64,000 bases of DNA from Sphingomonas kaistensis (GCF_036884275.1 NZ_CP145607.1:2591001-2655000); one strand, 5' to 3'. Shown: positions 1 to 9,780, counted from the first letter of the stretch. A program made the numbers and translations. The notes: a model not told the origin generated them from the sequence alone.

Positions 1-1
1 G

Positions 2-478
2 GGGGTGAAGCTCGCCGCCGCGATGGGCGCGCATGTCACCATGATCACCACCACCCCCGAGAAGGGCAAGGATGCACGCGAACTCGGCGCGCATGACGTG
101 ATCGTCTCGACCGACCCCGAGCAGATGAAGGCCGCAGCCACCCGCTTCGACTTCATCCTCAACACCATCCCGGTCAGCCACGAAATCGACGGCTATCTCA
201 ACCTCCTCGGCCGCTCGGGCCGGATGGTGATCGTCGGCGCACTGACTCCGATGCCGGGTTTCACCGGCTTCCAGCTCATTTGGTGGAACCGTGCGGTCGG
301 CGGCTCGGCGATCGGCGGCATTCCTGAAACCCAGGAAATGCTCGATTTCTGCGCCGAGCACGACATCTACCCCGACTGCGAGCACATCAAGATCGAGCAG
401 GTCAACGAAGCCTATGAGCGCCTGCTCAAGAACGACGTCCGCTATCGCTTCGTCATCGACATGGAGCAGAACGCCTAA
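2..478 (+). CDS. YahK-like zinc-type NAD(P)-dependent alcohol dehydrogenase, C-terminal part (5' end cut by the window)
   Basis: About 158 residues of the C-terminal half of a medium-chain alcohol dehydrogenase of the cinnamyl-alcohol/YahK type, which reduces aldehydes with NADPH. The reading frame is open to the left edge, so the catalytic zinc domain lies outside. Visible are the end of the Rossmann domain and the family-typical run GGIPETQEMLDFCAEH followed by INEAYERL-like and YRFVIDM segments. The stop codon sits directly against the start of the acetyl-CoA synthetase gene, suggesting co-transcription. Subfamily assignment is from recalled similarity to E. coli YahK; substrate is unknown. 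Confidence 0.88.
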   Translation, partial: GVKLAAAMGAHVTMITTTPEKGKDARELGAHDVIVSTDPEQMKAAATRFDFILNTIPVSHEIDGYLNLLGRSGRMVIVGALTPMPGFTGFQLIWWNRAVGGSAIGGIPETQEMLDFCAEHDIYPDCEHIKIEQVNEAYERLLKNDVRYRFVIDMEQNA

Positions 479-2359
479 ATGACCCCGACCGAGCTCGCCG
501 CGCTGCACGAGGCTTACGCCTCCGATCCCCACGCCTTCTGGCTGGATCAGGCGCGGCGGCTCGACTGGGAACGCTTTCCGGAGCGATCGGGAGACTTCTC
601 GTTCGATCGCGCCGACTTTCACATCCGCTGGTATGAGGACGGCGTCCTCAACCTCTCGGTCAATTGCCTCGACCGCCACCTGCCGCAGCGCGCCGACGAC
701 ACCGCGCTGGTCTTCGAACCCGACGAGCCCGGCGCCGGCCGCTCGGTCACCTATGCCGAACTCTACGCCGACACCTGCCGCTTCGCCCACCTCCTGAAGG
801 AGCGCGGGGTCGGCAAGGGCGACCGGGTGATGATCTACATGCCGATGATTCCCGAGGCGGCGGCGGCAATGCTTGCCTGCGCGCGGATCGGCGCGGTTCA
901 TTCGGTGGTGTTCGGCGGCTTCTCGCCCGAAAGCCTCGCCGGCCGGATCGACGATTGCGGTGCGCGCGTCGTCATCACCGCCGACGAGGGCGTGCGCGGC
1001 GGCAAGCGCATTCCATTGAAAGCCAATGTCGATGCCGCCTGCGACCTGTCGCAGGGCATCGATACCGTCATCGTCGTCACCCGCACCGGCGGCGACATCG
1101 CGATGCGCGAAGGCCGGGACCTGCGCTGGGAAGATCATCAGGACCGCCTCGCCAACGACTGCCCGGCCGAACCGATGGCCGCCGAAGACCCCCTGTTCAT
1201 TCTCTACACCTCGGGCTCGACCGGAAAGCCCAAGGGCGTGGTCCACACCACTGGCGGCTATGCCGTCTGGGCCGCGACCACTTTCGCCTGGGTGTTCGAA
1301 CCCAAGCCCGACGACCTCTTCTGGTGCACCGCCGACATCGGCTGGATCACCGGCCACAGCTACACCCTCTACGGCCCGCTGATGGCCGGCACCCCCACCG
1401 TCATGTTCGACGGCGTCCCGACCTATCCCGACGCCAGCCGCCTGTGGGAGACCATCGACCGCCTCGGTGTCACCATCCTCTACACCGCCCCCACCGCCAT
1501 CCGCGCCTTGATGCGCGAAGGCGATGAGCCGGTGCGTAAACACAACCGCCAATCGCTCCGCCTGCTCGGCACCGTCGGCGAGCCGATCAATCCCGAGGCG
1601 TGGCGCTGGTATCACGACGTGGTCGGCGACGGCCGCCTCGCCATCGTCGACACCTGGTGGCAGACCGAAACCGGCGGCGTCCTCATGACCCCGCTTCCCG
1701 GCGCCACTTCGATGAAACCCGGCAGCGCTTGCCAACCCCTGCCCGGTATCGAGCCCTTGCTGGTCGATGCCGAAGGACGCGAGATCACCGGCAACGACGT
1801 CAGCGGCAACCTTTGCCTGCGCGGCTCGTGGCCCGGCCAGATGCGCACCGTCTGGGGCGATCCGCAGCGCTTCATCGACACCTATTTCACGACCTACCCC
1901 GGCCTCTACTTCACCGGCGACGGCTGCCGCCGGGACGAGGACGGCGATTACTGGATCACCGGCCGGGTCGACGATGTCATCAACGTCTCGGGCCACCGCA
2001 TCGGCACCGCCGAGGTCGAAAGCGCGCTGGTCGCCCACCCGCTGGTCGCCGAAGCCGCCGTGGTCGCCGCCCCGCACGATCTGAAGGGCCAGGGCATCCA
2101 CGCCTTCGTTACCTTGAACGCCGGCGAACAAGGTGGCGATCACATCGTTCGCGAGCTTCATGCCGAAGTCCGCAAGCACATCGGCGCGCTCGCCATTCCC
2201 GAACGCATCCAGTTCGCTCCCGGCCTGCCCAAGACCCGCTCGGGCAAGATCATGCGCCGAATCCTCCGCAAGATCGCTGAAGGCCAGTTGGACCAGCTCG
2301 GCGACACCAGCACCCTTGCAGACCCCGGAGTCGTCGATGCCCTCGTCCGTAACCGCTAG
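479..2359 (+). CDS. acs: Acetyl-CoA synthetase (AMP-forming)
   Basis: 626-residue ANL-superfamily enzyme that activates acetate to acetyl-CoA through an acetyl-AMP intermediate. It shows the P-loop-like [11 protein letters not shown] near residue 243, TWWQTETGG near 392 (in this family the tryptophan restricts the pocket to short acids), [13 protein letters not shown] near 500, and the C-terminal [11 protein letters not shown] whose lysine, about residue 590, is the catalytic residue and the usual acetylation switch. Length is slightly under the usual 640-650. The ATG abuts the stop of the alcohol dehydrogenase, so the pair may handle aldehyde/alcohol to acyl-CoA conversion. A propionate-preferring relative cannot be fully excluded. 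Confidence 0.95.
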   Translation: MTPTELAALHEAYASDPHAFWLDQARRLDWERFPERSGDFSFDRADFHIRWYEDGVLNLSVNCLDRHLPQRADDTALVFEPDEPGAGRSVTYAELYADTCRFAHLLKERGVGKGDRVMIYMPMIPEAAAAMLACARIGAVHSVVFGGFSPESLAGRIDDCGARVVITADEGVRGGKRIPLKANVDAACDLSQGIDTVIVVTRTGGDIAMREGRDLRWEDHQDRLANDCPAEPMAAEDPLFILYTSGSTGKPKGVVHTTGGYAVWAATTFAWVFEPKPDDLFWCTADIGWITGHSYTLYGPLMAGTPTVMFDGVPTYPDASRLWETIDRLGVTILYTAPTAIRALMREGDEPVRKHNRQSLRLLGTVGEPINPEAWRWYHDVVGDGRLAIVDTWWQTETGGVLMTPLPGATSMKPGSACQPLPGIEPLLVDAEGREITGNDVSGNLCLRGSWPGQMRTVWGDPQRFIDTYFTTYPGLYFTGDGCRRDEDGDYWITGRVDDVINVSGHRIGTAEVESALVAHPLVAEAAVVAAPHDLKGQGIHAFVTLNAGEQGGDHIVRELHAEVRKHIGALAIPERIQFAPGLPKTRSGKIMRRILRKIAEGQLDQLGDTSTLADPGVVDALVRNR

Positions 2360-2849
2360 GGCGGCGATCCCACTGGCCTTCCTCCTCGGCGCTTGCGCCC
2401 CGCCCGACCTTCCCGCCGGCACCACCTCGCTCGACCCGGTCGCCTTTTTCACCGGCGACACCCGCGGCAGCGGCGTGCTCGACCCGATCGTCGGCAAGAC
2501 CGTTCCGGTCACGGTGGAAAGTCGCGGCGTCCCCCAAGGCGATACCCTGACCCTCACCCAGCGCATCGCCGAGGGTACGAAGCCGCCGCGCACCCGCGTC
2601 TGGACGATCCGCACCTTGCCCTCCGGCGGCTATCTCAGCACCCTCACCGACGCCAAGGGAATGGTCAGCATCGACCTGCGCGGCCCCCGGGCCTACCTCG
2701 GCTACACCACGCCGAGCGGCATAAAGATCAAGCAGGAACTTGCGCTCCAGCCCGACGGCAGCACCATCCTCAATCGGCTCGAAGCCTATAAATTCGGGAT
2801 CCGCGTCGCGATCCTCCACGAGACGATCCGCAAGCCGGTTGCACAATAG
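2337..2849 (+). CDS. DUF3833-like lipoprotein
   Basis: 170-residue predicted lipoprotein. The ATG at 2337 lies inside the last codons of acs, a 23-base overlap that implies translational coupling. The N-terminus has a short hydrophobic stretch ([10 protein letters not shown]) with a lipobox ending at Cys20. The remainder is a beta-rich domain with [13 protein letters not shown] and a C-terminal [17 protein letters not shown] segment that I recognise as the pattern of the DUF3833 family. Family function is unknown. The start choice rests on the signal sequence; upstream codons in the frame lie inside acs. Confidence 0.8.
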   Translation: MPSSVTARAAIPLAFLLGACAPPDLPAGTTSLDPVAFFTGDTRGSGVLDPIVGKTVPVTVESRGVPQGDTLTLTQRIAEGTKPPRTRVWTIRTLPSGGYLSTLTDAKGMVSIDLRGPRAYLGYTTPSGIKIKQELALQPDGSTILNRLEAYKFGIRVAILHETIRKPVAQ

Positions 2850-2954
2850 GATTTGGCCTGCTCCACTTGCCGCAACGGCTCGACGTCGTTCGGTTCTTTC
2901 TCATCGCTGCGTCCTTTGGCCAGGCAAAGATCACACGACCCCGCGCCGAACCCC

Positions 2955-2985
2955 CGCCACCGGTGACCTTTGTGACCTTGTTCAG
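2955..2985 (-). repeat. 31-bp dispersed extragenic repeat, copy 1
   Basis: A 31-bp stretch in the gap between the DUF3833 gene and rimO is the exact reverse complement of positions 29305-29335. It holds two near-identical 9-bp units (AAGGTCACA then AAGGTCACC, read on the minus strand). The flanks do not match, so it is a short dispersed element and not part of a larger duplication. Confidence 0.85.
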
Positions 2986-3049
2986 AAAGGTTAACGCCGC
3001 GACTGCCTAGCTTTGGCCCCGATTTTCGGCTAATGGCGCCAGCCTTCCC

Positions 3050-4435
3050 ATGGCTACCGTCCTCCCCACCCCGCCGCGCGTCGGCATGGTCAGTCTCGGC
3101 TGTCCCAAGAACCTCGTCGACAGCGAGCGGATCCTCGGACAACTGCGCTCCGACGGTTATCAGATGAGCGCCGACTACGAAGGCGCCGACGTCGTTCTGG
3201 TCAACACTTGCGGCTTTCTCGATTCCGCCAAGGAAGAAAGCCTCGAAGCGATCGGCGAAGCGCTGGCTGAAAACGGCCGGGTCATCGTCACTGGCTGCAT
3301 GGGCCGCGAGGCCGAGGTCATCCGCGCCCGCTTTCCCAACGTCCTCGCGATCACCGGAGCGCACGCCTACGAGGACGTGGTCGCCGCCGTGCACGACGCC
3401 GCCCCGGCGCCGCGCTCGCCCTATCTCGACCTCGTGCCGCAGGCGACGCCGCACCTCAAGCTGACTCCCAGGCACTACAGCTACCTGAAGATTTCCGAGG
3501 GCTGCAATCACCGCTGCGCCTTCTGCATCATCCCGCAGATCCGCGGCGATCTCGTGTCGCGCCGCCCGGACGCCATCCTGCGCGAGGCCGAAAAGCTCCT
3601 CGCCCAGGGCACGCGCGAGCTGCTGGTCATCAGCCAGGACACCAGCGCCTACGGCCTCGACCTCAAGCATGCCGCCTGGCCGTGGAAGGGCTCGGACGTC
3701 CGCGCCCACATGACCGACCTCGCCCGCGCGCTGGGTGAGCTTCGCGCTCCCGACGGCACCAGGCCGTGGGTCCGCCTTCACTACGTCTACCCCTATCCCC
3801 ACGTCGACCGGGTCATGCCGCTGATGGCCGAGGGGCTGATCCTCCCCTATCTCGACATCCCCTTCCAGCATGCCAGTCCCAAGGTGTTGAAGGCGATGCG
3901 CCGCCCCGCCAACGAGGCCCGCGTGCTCGAGCGGCTGGTCCAATGGCGCCGCGAAGTGCCGGACATCGCCATCCGCTCCTCCTTCGTCGTCGGCTTCCCC
4001 GGTGAGACCGAGGAGGATTTCGAATATCTCCTCCAATGGTTGGCCGAAGCCCGCCTCGACCGCGTCGGCGCGTTCCGCTTCGAACCGGTCGAGGGCGCGC
4101 CGGCCAACGACCTTCCCGGCCACGTCTCGCCGGAGGTCAAGGAAGAGCGCTACGCCCGCGTGATGGAACTGACCGCCCGCATCTCGGCCGAAAAGCTGGC
4201 GGCCAAGGTCGGCACGGAGGTCGAGGTCATCATCGACGCGGTCGATGCCGAAACCGGCGGTGCGACCGGTCGCAGCAAGGCCGACGCGCCTGAGATCGAC
4301 GGCGAAGTCCACCTGCGCGACGCGGGGCACCTAGCCGCCGGCGACTTCGCGACGGTGATGGTCGAGGAAGCCGACGAACACGACCTGTTCGGCGTGCCGG
4401 TCGAGGAGCAAGCAATTGAGGCGGCTCGAGGATAA
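3050..4435 (+). CDS. rimO: Ribosomal protein S12 methylthiotransferase RimO
   Basis: 461-residue radical-SAM methylthiotransferase that modifies the conserved aspartate of ribosomal protein S12. Domain order is UPF0004 (about 12-115, with [12 protein letters not shown] and NTCGFL cluster-binding cysteines and a third at VTGCMGR), radical SAM core with CNHRCAFC at residues 152-159, and a C-terminal TRAM-like domain. The [10 protein letters not shown] start and the [15 protein letters not shown] motif distinguish RimO from MiaB. Start ATG at 3050 is chosen because it fits family N-termini. The downstream SDR gene overlaps its end. Confidence 0.97.
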   Translation: MATVLPTPPRVGMVSLGCPKNLVDSERILGQLRSDGYQMSADYEGADVVLVNTCGFLDSAKEESLEAIGEALAENGRVIVTGCMGREAEVIRARFPNVLAITGAHAYEDVVAAVHDAAPAPRSPYLDLVPQATPHLKLTPRHYSYLKISEGCNHRCAFCIIPQIRGDLVSRRPDAILREAEKLLAQGTRELLVISQDTSAYGLDLKHAAWPWKGSDVRAHMTDLARALGELRAPDGTRPWVRLHYVYPYPHVDRVMPLMAEGLILPYLDIPFQHASPKVLKAMRRPANEARVLERLVQWRREVPDIAIRSSFVVGFPGETEEDFEYLLQWLAEARLDRVGAFRFEPVEGAPANDLPGHVSPEVKEERYARVMELTARISAEKLAAKVGTEVEVIIDAVDAETGGATGRSKADAPEIDGEVHLRDAGHLAAGDFATVMVEEADEHDLFGVPVEEQAIEAARG

Positions 4436-5198
4436 GCTCTGCATCGTGACCGGCGCCGCCCGCGGCATCGGTCACGCCATCGCCGCGCGCTTCTGCGAGG
4501 AAGGCGCCCGCGTGGTCATGACCGACCTCGACGAAGCCGTCGGCCTCCCCGCCGCCGAAGCGCTCGGCGCCGAATTTGTCCTTCTCGATGTGCGCGACGA
4601 AGACCATTGGGCCGAACTCGCCCGCCTCCACCCCGCCTGCGACGTGCTGGTCAACAACGCCGGCGTCACCGGCTTCGAAGGCCAGCCCGCCGCCCACGAT
4701 CCCGAGAATGCCAGTCTCGCCGAATGGCACGCGGTCCACCGCACCAACCTCGACGGCACCTTCCTCGGCTGCCGCTACGCCATCCGTGCGATGAAGGCCA
4801 AGGGCGAGGGCTCGATCATCAACATCTCCTCGCGCTCGGGCCTCGTCGGCATTCCCGGCGCCGCCGCCTATGCCTCGTCCAAGGCCGCGATCCGCAATCA
4901 CAGCAAGTCGGTCGCGCTCTACTGCGCTCAGCAGGGTTGGCGCATCCGCTGCAACAGCGTCCACCCCGCCGCCATCCTCACCCCCATGTGGGAAGCCCTG
5001 ATCGGCGACGGCCCCGACCGCGAGGCAAAGATGGCGGCGATGGTCGCCGACACCCCGCTCCGCCGTTTCGGCACCCCGGAAGAGGTCGCCGCCATGGTCG
5101 CCTATCTCGCCGCCGACGAAAGCGCCTATGTCACCGGCTCGGAATTCCACATCGACGGCGGCCTCCTCGCCGGGTCGGCCGCCAGCCCCGGCGACTGA
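4416..5198 (+). CDS. Short-chain dehydrogenase/reductase
   Basis: 260-residue classical SDR, cytosolic NAD(P)-dependent oxidoreductase of unknown substrate. The cofactor-binding TGAARGIG is at 12-19, NNAG at 80-83, catalytic Ser138/139 and YxxxK at Tyr152/Lys156, and the C-terminal [12 protein letters not shown] is typical. Asp after the second strand (TDLDE) suggests NAD preference. The start is a TTG at 4416 preceded by GAGGAG with good spacing; it overlaps the rimO end by 20 bases, so the two are probably translationally coupled. No pathway partner is adjacent. Confidence 0.92.
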   Translation: MRRLEDKLCIVTGAARGIGHAIAARFCEEGARVVMTDLDEAVGLPAAEALGAEFVLLDVRDEDHWAELARLHPACDVLVNNAGVTGFEGQPAAHDPENASLAEWHAVHRTNLDGTFLGCRYAIRAMKAKGEGSIINISSRSGLVGIPGAAAYASSKAAIRNHSKSVALYCAQQGWRIRCNSVHPAAILTPMWEALIGDGPDREAKMAAMVADTPLRRFGTPEEVAAMVAYLAADESAYVTGSEFHIDGGLLAGSAASPGD

Positions 5199-5240
5199 CC
5201 AGCTTCCCGCGCCGCGTCCTTGTCGGCTAGGGTCGCGGCG

Positions 5241-6644
5241 ATGACCGATTTTGCTGCCCTGCTCCGCCCCGATCGCGGTGAGCCCGCCCACCCCCTCCAC
5301 CTCGTCGACACCGCCCTGTTGCCCGAATGGCTGAAAGCCCACGCCGGCCAGCGCCGTCCGCTGGTCGACGCCGCCCGGTTCGAAGGCAAGGCGGGCCAGA
5401 TCCTGATCATCCCCGGCGCCGGCCCCTATGCCGAGTTCGAAGTGCTGGTCGGCGTCGGCAAGCTCGCCGCGCTCACCCCCTGGTGCCTCGCCGCGGCGGC
5501 CGAGCGTCTGCCCGAAGGCACCTATCGCATCGCCGGCGAAATGCCACCCGGCGCCGCCGCGCTCGGCTGGCTGCTCGCTCAGCATCGCCTGACGCGCTAC
5601 AAGAGCAAGCCCGACGCGCCGGTCGGTCCGCGCGTCCTGCTCAGTGCCGAACCGGCAAAGGTCGAGGGGACTATCCGCCTCGCCGAAGCGACCGCGCTGG
5701 TCCGCGACCTCGTCGACACCCCCGCCGCCGACCTCGGCCCCGCCGAACTCGAACGCGCCGTCCGCGACTGGGCCGGCCCCGCCGGCATAGAGGTCGAGGT
5801 CACCAAGGGCGACGCGCTTGAGCAGGGCTATCCGCTGATCCACGCGGTCGGCGCCGCCGCCACCGCAGCCCGCGCGCCCCGCCTGATCGAAGCTCGCTGG
5901 GGCGACCCCGCGCATCCTAAGCTCGCGATCGTCGGCAAGGGCGTGGTGTTCGACACCGGCGGCCTCGACCTCAAGCCCGCCGCCGGCATGCGGTTGATGA
6001 AAAAGGACATGGGCGGGGCGGCCCACGCGCTGGCGCTGGCCCGCCTGATCGTCGCCGAACGCTGGCCGGTCCGACTCCACCTCCTCATCCCGGCGGTCGA
6101 AAATGCGGTGTCCGACAACGCCTTCCGCCCCGGCGACATCCTCACCAGCCGCCACGGCCTCACCGTCGAAATCGACAACACCGACGCCGAAGGCCGCCTG
6201 ATCCTCGCCGACGCGCTGACCCGGGCGTGCGAAGAAGGCGCGGCGACCATCATCGATTTCGCCACCCTCACCGGGGCTGCCCGCGTCGCGCTCGGGCCCG
6301 ATCTACCGGCGACCTTCAGCAACGACGACAGCCTTGCCGCCGATCTCCTCGCCGCCGGGACCGAGGCCGGCGATCCGCTGTGGCGCCTGCCGCTGTGGGA
6401 CGGATATGACGACATGCTGAAAAGCGAGCTTGCCGACATGTCCAACAGTGCCGATTCGCCCTTCGCCGGCACCATCACCGCGGCGCTGTTTCTCCGCCGC
6501 TTCGTGTCCGACGGCATCGCTTGGGCCCATTTCGACACCTTCGCCTGGCGCCCCGCGCCCAAGCCCGGCCGGCCCAAGGGCGGCGAGGCGCTTGGACTCA
6601 GGGCGGTGCATGCCGCCCTGGCGCGCCGTTTCCGTCGTCAATAG
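5241..6644 (+). CDS. M17-family leucyl aminopeptidase
   Basis: 467-residue cytosolic metallo-aminopeptidase that removes N-terminal residues from peptides. The C-terminal catalytic domain has the KGVVFDTGGLDLKP and KKDMGGAA metal-ligand segments and the family signature NTDAEGR at about 313-319 followed by LILADAL. The N-terminal domain is shorter and diverged, as in the PepB-like alphaproteobacterial branch. An in-frame TTG at 5220 is possible, but ATG 5241 matches family N-termini better. It follows the SDR gene by about 40 bases on the same strand. Confidence 0.93.
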   Translation: MTDFAALLRPDRGEPAHPLHLVDTALLPEWLKAHAGQRRPLVDAARFEGKAGQILIIPGAGPYAEFEVLVGVGKLAALTPWCLAAAAERLPEGTYRIAGEMPPGAAALGWLLAQHRLTRYKSKPDAPVGPRVLLSAEPAKVEGTIRLAEATALVRDLVDTPAADLGPAELERAVRDWAGPAGIEVEVTKGDALEQGYPLIHAVGAAATAARAPRLIEARWGDPAHPKLAIVGKGVVFDTGGLDLKPAAGMRLMKKDMGGAAHALALARLIVAERWPVRLHLLIPAVENAVSDNAFRPGDILTSRHGLTVEIDNTDAEGRLILADALTRACEEGAATIIDFATLTGAARVALGPDLPATFSNDDSLAADLLAAGTEAGDPLWRLPLWDGYDDMLKSELADMSNSADSPFAGTITAALFLRRFVSDGIAWAHFDTFAWRPAPKPGRPKGGEALGLRAVHAALARRFRRQ

Positions 6645-6738
6645 CGACTGTTTTTCTGCCCAACGTCACCCGGGCGCAACATTTCGGTTCCTCGCCGGTT
6701 AACAGGTCACGCTAGGCAGGCGAGGAGTTTGCGAACCA

Positions 6739-7125
6739 ATGAGCGATGCATCGCTAAGCGGGTGGATGCGGGCCCTTGTTGGTTACGTCCGGTCCGGCGA
6801 ACCCGATCTCACGAACCGGCAGATGGCTCTGCTGATGATCGTCTACCTCACCCCCGGCCCCCATACGGTCCGCGGTCTGGCCCGCGTGCTGGGAGTTTCC
6901 AAACCGGTCGTCACCCGCGCCTTGAATACCTTAGGTGCGCTCGGCTATCTGCGCCGCGAACGAGATCAGGACGACCGGCGAAACGTGTTCGTCGTGCGGA
7001 CCAGCAGCGGGGCGGATTTCCTTGAAGGTTTCAAGCGCAACATCAGGGGCAGCGAGCGTGGCGGCGAGCGCGGCGACGCTGACCGGCGGCCAGCCCTCGG
7101 ACAGCTCGCCCACGCGCATCGCTGA
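6739..7125 (+). CDS. MarR-family winged-helix transcriptional regulator
   Basis: 128-residue DNA-binding protein with a MarR winged helix: LTNRQMALLMIVY, HTVRGLARVLGVSKPVVTRALNTLGALGYL (recognition helix) and the wing RDQDDRRNVFV. The C-terminal dimerisation helices are short and the last 25 residues are charged and probably disordered. The 3' end overlaps the next gene by 68 bases, so the regulator, the SH3 protein and mltG appear to form one operon. Ligand and targets are unknown; the operon suggests a role tied to the cell wall. Confidence 0.85.
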   Translation: MSDASLSGWMRALVGYVRSGEPDLTNRQMALLMIVYLTPGPHTVRGLARVLGVSKPVVTRALNTLGALGYLRRERDQDDRRNVFVVRTSSGADFLEGFKRNIRGSERGGERGDADRRPALGQLAHAHR

Positions 7126-7435
7126 GGCACCGGCGGGCGGCTTTCCGCTTGTCGGCCCGTCGAACCACCCCGACCCTCGCATCCACGCCTATCGTCAGGA
7201 TTTGGCAGACATCGCGCTCGCCGGGACGGTGATCGCATCGCACTATGTCGAACCGCTGCAATGTCATCTGAAGCATGGCGCGACGCTGCGTGCGTCGCCT
7301 TCTGAGACGGGCGATGCCTTAGGCGAGCTTGAGCCCGGCGCCTCGGTCCGCATTCTCGACAAGCGTAGCGGTTGGGCCTGGGGCTACGCCGGCGGGCTGG
7401 TCGGCTATGTCCCGGCCGCTGCCCTGACCGCATGA
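7058..7435 (+). CDS. Bacterial-SH3-domain protein, probably an NlpC/P60 N-terminal domain without its peptidase
   Basis: 125 residues. I chose GTG 7058 because AGGGG lies 8 bases upstream; the frame then overlaps the MarR gene by 68 bases. The segment DPRIHAYRQDLADIALAG and the SH3-like core (LRASPSETGDALGELEPGASVRIL...WAWGY...LVGYVPAAAL) match what precedes the peptidase domain in alphaproteobacterial NlpC/P60 proteins, but the protein stops after the SH3 domain. There is no signal peptide. The stop overlaps the mltG start (ATGA). Likely role is peptide or glycan binding; whether it is a truncation or a stable short form cannot be told here. Confidence 0.75.
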   Translation: MAASAATLTGGQPSDSSPTRIAEAPAGGFPLVGPSNHPDPRIHAYRQDLADIALAGTVIASHYVEPLQCHLKHGATLRASPSETGDALGELEPGASVRILDKRSGWAWGYAGGLVGYVPAAALTA

Positions 7436-8397
7436 TCCGCGTCCTTCTCGGAGCGATCGTCGCGGGGCTGCTGGCTGCCGTAGCGGCGGTGACGCTGCTG
7501 TGGTGGTCGGGCGGCGCCGCCAAGGCCGAGACCGTCACCGTGACCGAGGGCGCGACCCTCACCAGCCTCTGCCCCGATCTCGAACGACGCGGCCTCATTC
7601 CCGGCAACTGCACGACGTATCGCCTGTTCGCCCGCGTGCTCGGCTCCGCCGACGGCATTCAGGTGGGCGAGTTCGAGATTCCGGCCGGCACCAGCGGCGC
7701 GCAATTGCTCGACATCCTGCAGCATGGCCAGCCGGTCCAGCGCCTCGTCACCATTCCCGAAGGCACGCCGAGCATCCTCGTCGCCGAGAAGCTCGCCGCC
7801 GTGCCCTATTTGACCGGTCCGGTCCCCGACATCGCCGAAGGATCGGTCCTCCCCGACAGCTACAGCTTCGCCAGAGGCGAACCGCGCGCGGCGGTGGCGG
7901 CGCGGATGAAAGCTGCGATGGATAAGACGCTGGCCGAGCTGTGGGCCAAGCGGAAGGTCGGCACCTGCCCCGTCTCGACCCCGCAGGAAGCGATCACCCT
8001 CGCCTCGATCGTCGAAAAGGAAACCGGCAAGCCCGCCGAGCGCCGCGCCGTCGCGGGGGTCTATTGCAACCGGCTCAAGATCGGCATGAAGCTCGATGCC
8101 GACCCGACGGTCATCTATCCGATCACCAAGGGCAAACCGCTCGGCCGCCGCATTCTCCGGTCGGAGCTTGACGCTGACACCGGCTACAACACCTATCGCC
8201 GCGCCGGCCTGCCGCTCGGGCCGATCGCCAACCCCGGCCGCGCCAGCATCGCCGCGGTGCTCGATCCCGAGCCCAACCAATATCTCTACTTCGTCGCCGA
8301 CGGCACCGGCGGGCACGTCTTCGCCAGGACGCTGGCCGAGCACAATGCCAACGTCCAGAAGTGGTTCGCCATCCGCCGCGCCCGCGGCGAGATGTAA
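7432..8397 (+). CDS. mltG: Endolytic murein transglycosylase MltG
   Basis: 321-residue inner-membrane enzyme that cleaves nascent peptidoglycan glycan strands. A single N-terminal membrane helix (about 3-24, VLLGAIVAGLLAAVAAVTLLWW) anchors a periplasmic YceG domain. The catalytic glutamate is in SIVEKET at about residue 195, followed by VAGVYCNRL and LDADPTVIY, all family hallmarks; the C-terminus has LPLGPIANPG and YFVADGTGGH. ATG 7432 overlaps the upstream stop by four bases. A strong inverted repeat follows the gene. In most alphaproteobacteria mltG lies next to fabF, as here, although here the two are convergent. Confidence 0.96.
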   Translation: MIRVLLGAIVAGLLAAVAAVTLLWWSGGAAKAETVTVTEGATLTSLCPDLERRGLIPGNCTTYRLFARVLGSADGIQVGEFEIPAGTSGAQLLDILQHGQPVQRLVTIPEGTPSILVAEKLAAVPYLTGPVPDIAEGSVLPDSYSFARGEPRAAVAARMKAAMDKTLAELWAKRKVGTCPVSTPQEAITLASIVEKETGKPAERRAVAGVYCNRLKIGMKLDADPTVIYPITKGKPLGRRILRSELDADTGYNTYRRAGLPLGPIANPGRASIAAVLDPEPNQYLYFVADGTGGHVFARTLAEHNANVQKWFAIRRARGEM

Positions 8398-8404
8398 GCA
8401 GATC

Positions 8405-8480
8405 GTCGTCCCGGCGCAGGCCGGGACCTCAGGACGCTAAGGCGCCAGACGCCAGAGGTCCCGGCCTTCGCCGGGACGAC
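8405..8480. terminator. Long palindrome between convergent mltG and fabF (bidirectional terminator or REP-like element)
   Basis: A 26-base left arm (8405-8430, beginning GTCGTCCCGGCG) pairs with 8455-8480 with a single mismatch, around a 24-base loop. It fills the space between two converging genes. There is no clear U-tract on either side, so it may be an extragenic palindromic repeat acting as an RNA 3'-end stabiliser and not a classical intrinsic terminator. Confidence 0.75.
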
Positions 8481-8485
8481 CGAAA

Positions 8486-9742
8486 TTAGACCGCCTTCAT
8501 CACCAGGCTGGCGTTGGTCCCGCCGAAGCCGAAGCTGTTGTTCAGCACCGCCTTCACCTCGCGCTTCTTGGCGACCAGCGGCACCAGATCGACCCCTTCG
8601 GTCCCCTCGTCCGGCGTGTCGAGATTAAGCGTCGGCGGCACGATCTGGTCGCGGATCGCGAGGATGCAGAAGATGCTTTCCACCGCGCCAGCGCCGCCCA
8701 GCAGGTGGCCGATCGCCGACTTGGTGCTGCTCATCGATGCGCCGCCAAGGTCGTCGCCGAACACCCGCTTGGCTGCGGCCAGCTCGATCGTGTCGGCCAT
8801 GGTCGAGGTGCCGTGGGCGTTGATATAATCGATATCGCCCGGCTCCATGCCAGCCTTGCGCAACGCCATCCGCATCGCGTTTTCGGCGCCGGCGCCATGC
8901 GGGTGCGGCGCGGTCACGTGATAGGCGTCGCCCGACAGGCCGTAACCGACCACCTCGGCATAGATCTTGGCGCCACGCGCCTTGGCATGCTCATATTCCT
9001 CGAGCACCACGACGCCCGCGCCTTCGCCCATGACGAAGCCGTCGCGGTCCTTGTCGTAGGGGCGGCTGGCCTGCTCGGGCCGGTCGTTATAGCTCATGTT
9101 GAGCGCGCGGGCCTGGGCGAAACCGGCCACGCCGATCGGGCAAATGGTGGCTTCCGCGCCGCCCGCGACCATGATGTCCGCGTCGTCATCGCGGATCATC
9201 CGTGCCGCATCGCCGATCGAATGCGCGCCGGTCGAGCAGGCGGTCACCACCGCATGGTTCGGCCCCATCAGGCCGTATTTGATCGATACCTGGCCCGAGA
9301 TGAGATTGATCAGGCGGCCGTGGACGAAATGCGGCGACACGCGGCCCGGTCCCTTTTCGGCGAGCACCAGGCTTTCGCTTTCGATGCCGGGAAGACCGCC
9401 GATGCCGCTCCCGATTGAGCAGCCGGCGCGCAGCTTCATTTCTTCCGACATGTCGGTCAGGCCTGCATCCTCGAGCGCCTGTCCGGCCGCATCGAGCCCG
9501 AAGACGATGAACGGATCGACCTGGCGCTGGATCTTGTGATCGACGCGTTTGCCCGGATCGAAACCATATTCGTGATCGGCGGGCTTCACCTCGCAGGCGA
9601 TCTGGCACTTCTGGTCGGAGGCATCGAAGCGCGTGATCGGCCCGGCGCCGCTCTTGGACGCCAGGATATTGCTCCAGGCGGTTTCGACATCGCACCCCAG
9701 CGGCGTCACCAACCCGAGACCCGTCACCACGACACGACGCAT
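8486..9742 (-). CDS. fabF: 3-oxoacyl-[acyl-carrier-protein] synthase II
   Basis: 418-residue condensing enzyme that elongates acyl-ACP with malonyl-ACP in type II fatty acid synthesis. Catalytic Cys169 lies in TACSTGAHS; the two histidines are in INAHGTST and IGHLLGGAG near residues 310 and 345; the C-terminus has NNSFGFGGTNAS. ATG 9742 is preferred to the ATG two codons upstream because AGGGG lies 8 bases before it. acpP lies just upstream on the same strand, with a hairpin between them, the usual arrangement for these partners. Confidence 0.97.
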   Translation of the reverse strand: MRRVVVTGLGLVTPLGCDVETAWSNILASKSGAGPITRFDASDQKCQIACEVKPADHEYGFDPGKRVDHKIQRQVDPFIVFGLDAAGQALEDAGLTDMSEEMKLRAGCSIGSGIGGLPGIESESLVLAEKGPGRVSPHFVHGRLINLISGQVSIKYGLMGPNHAVVTACSTGAHSIGDAARMIRDDDADIMVAGGAEATICPIGVAGFAQARALNMSYNDRPEQASRPYDKDRDGFVMGEGAGVVVLEEYEHAKARGAKIYAEVVGYGLSGDAYHVTAPHPHGAGAENAMRMALRKAGMEPGDIDYINAHGTSTMADTIELAAAKRVFGDDLGGASMSSTKSAIGHLLGGAGAVESIFCILAIRDQIVPPTLNLDTPDEGTEGVDLVPLVAKKREVKAVLNNSFGFGGTNASLVMKAV

Positions 9743-9780
9743 AAGCATTCCCCTAAAAAGACTTGTTCCGGGCCAGATAT

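Noticed and set aside
2786..6155. Long minus-strand open frames of more than 500 codons opposite rimO, the SDR gene and the aminopeptidase gene
   Set aside because: They are mirror frames of well-supported genes in GC-rich DNA, have no recognisable domains and no ribosome-binding sites.
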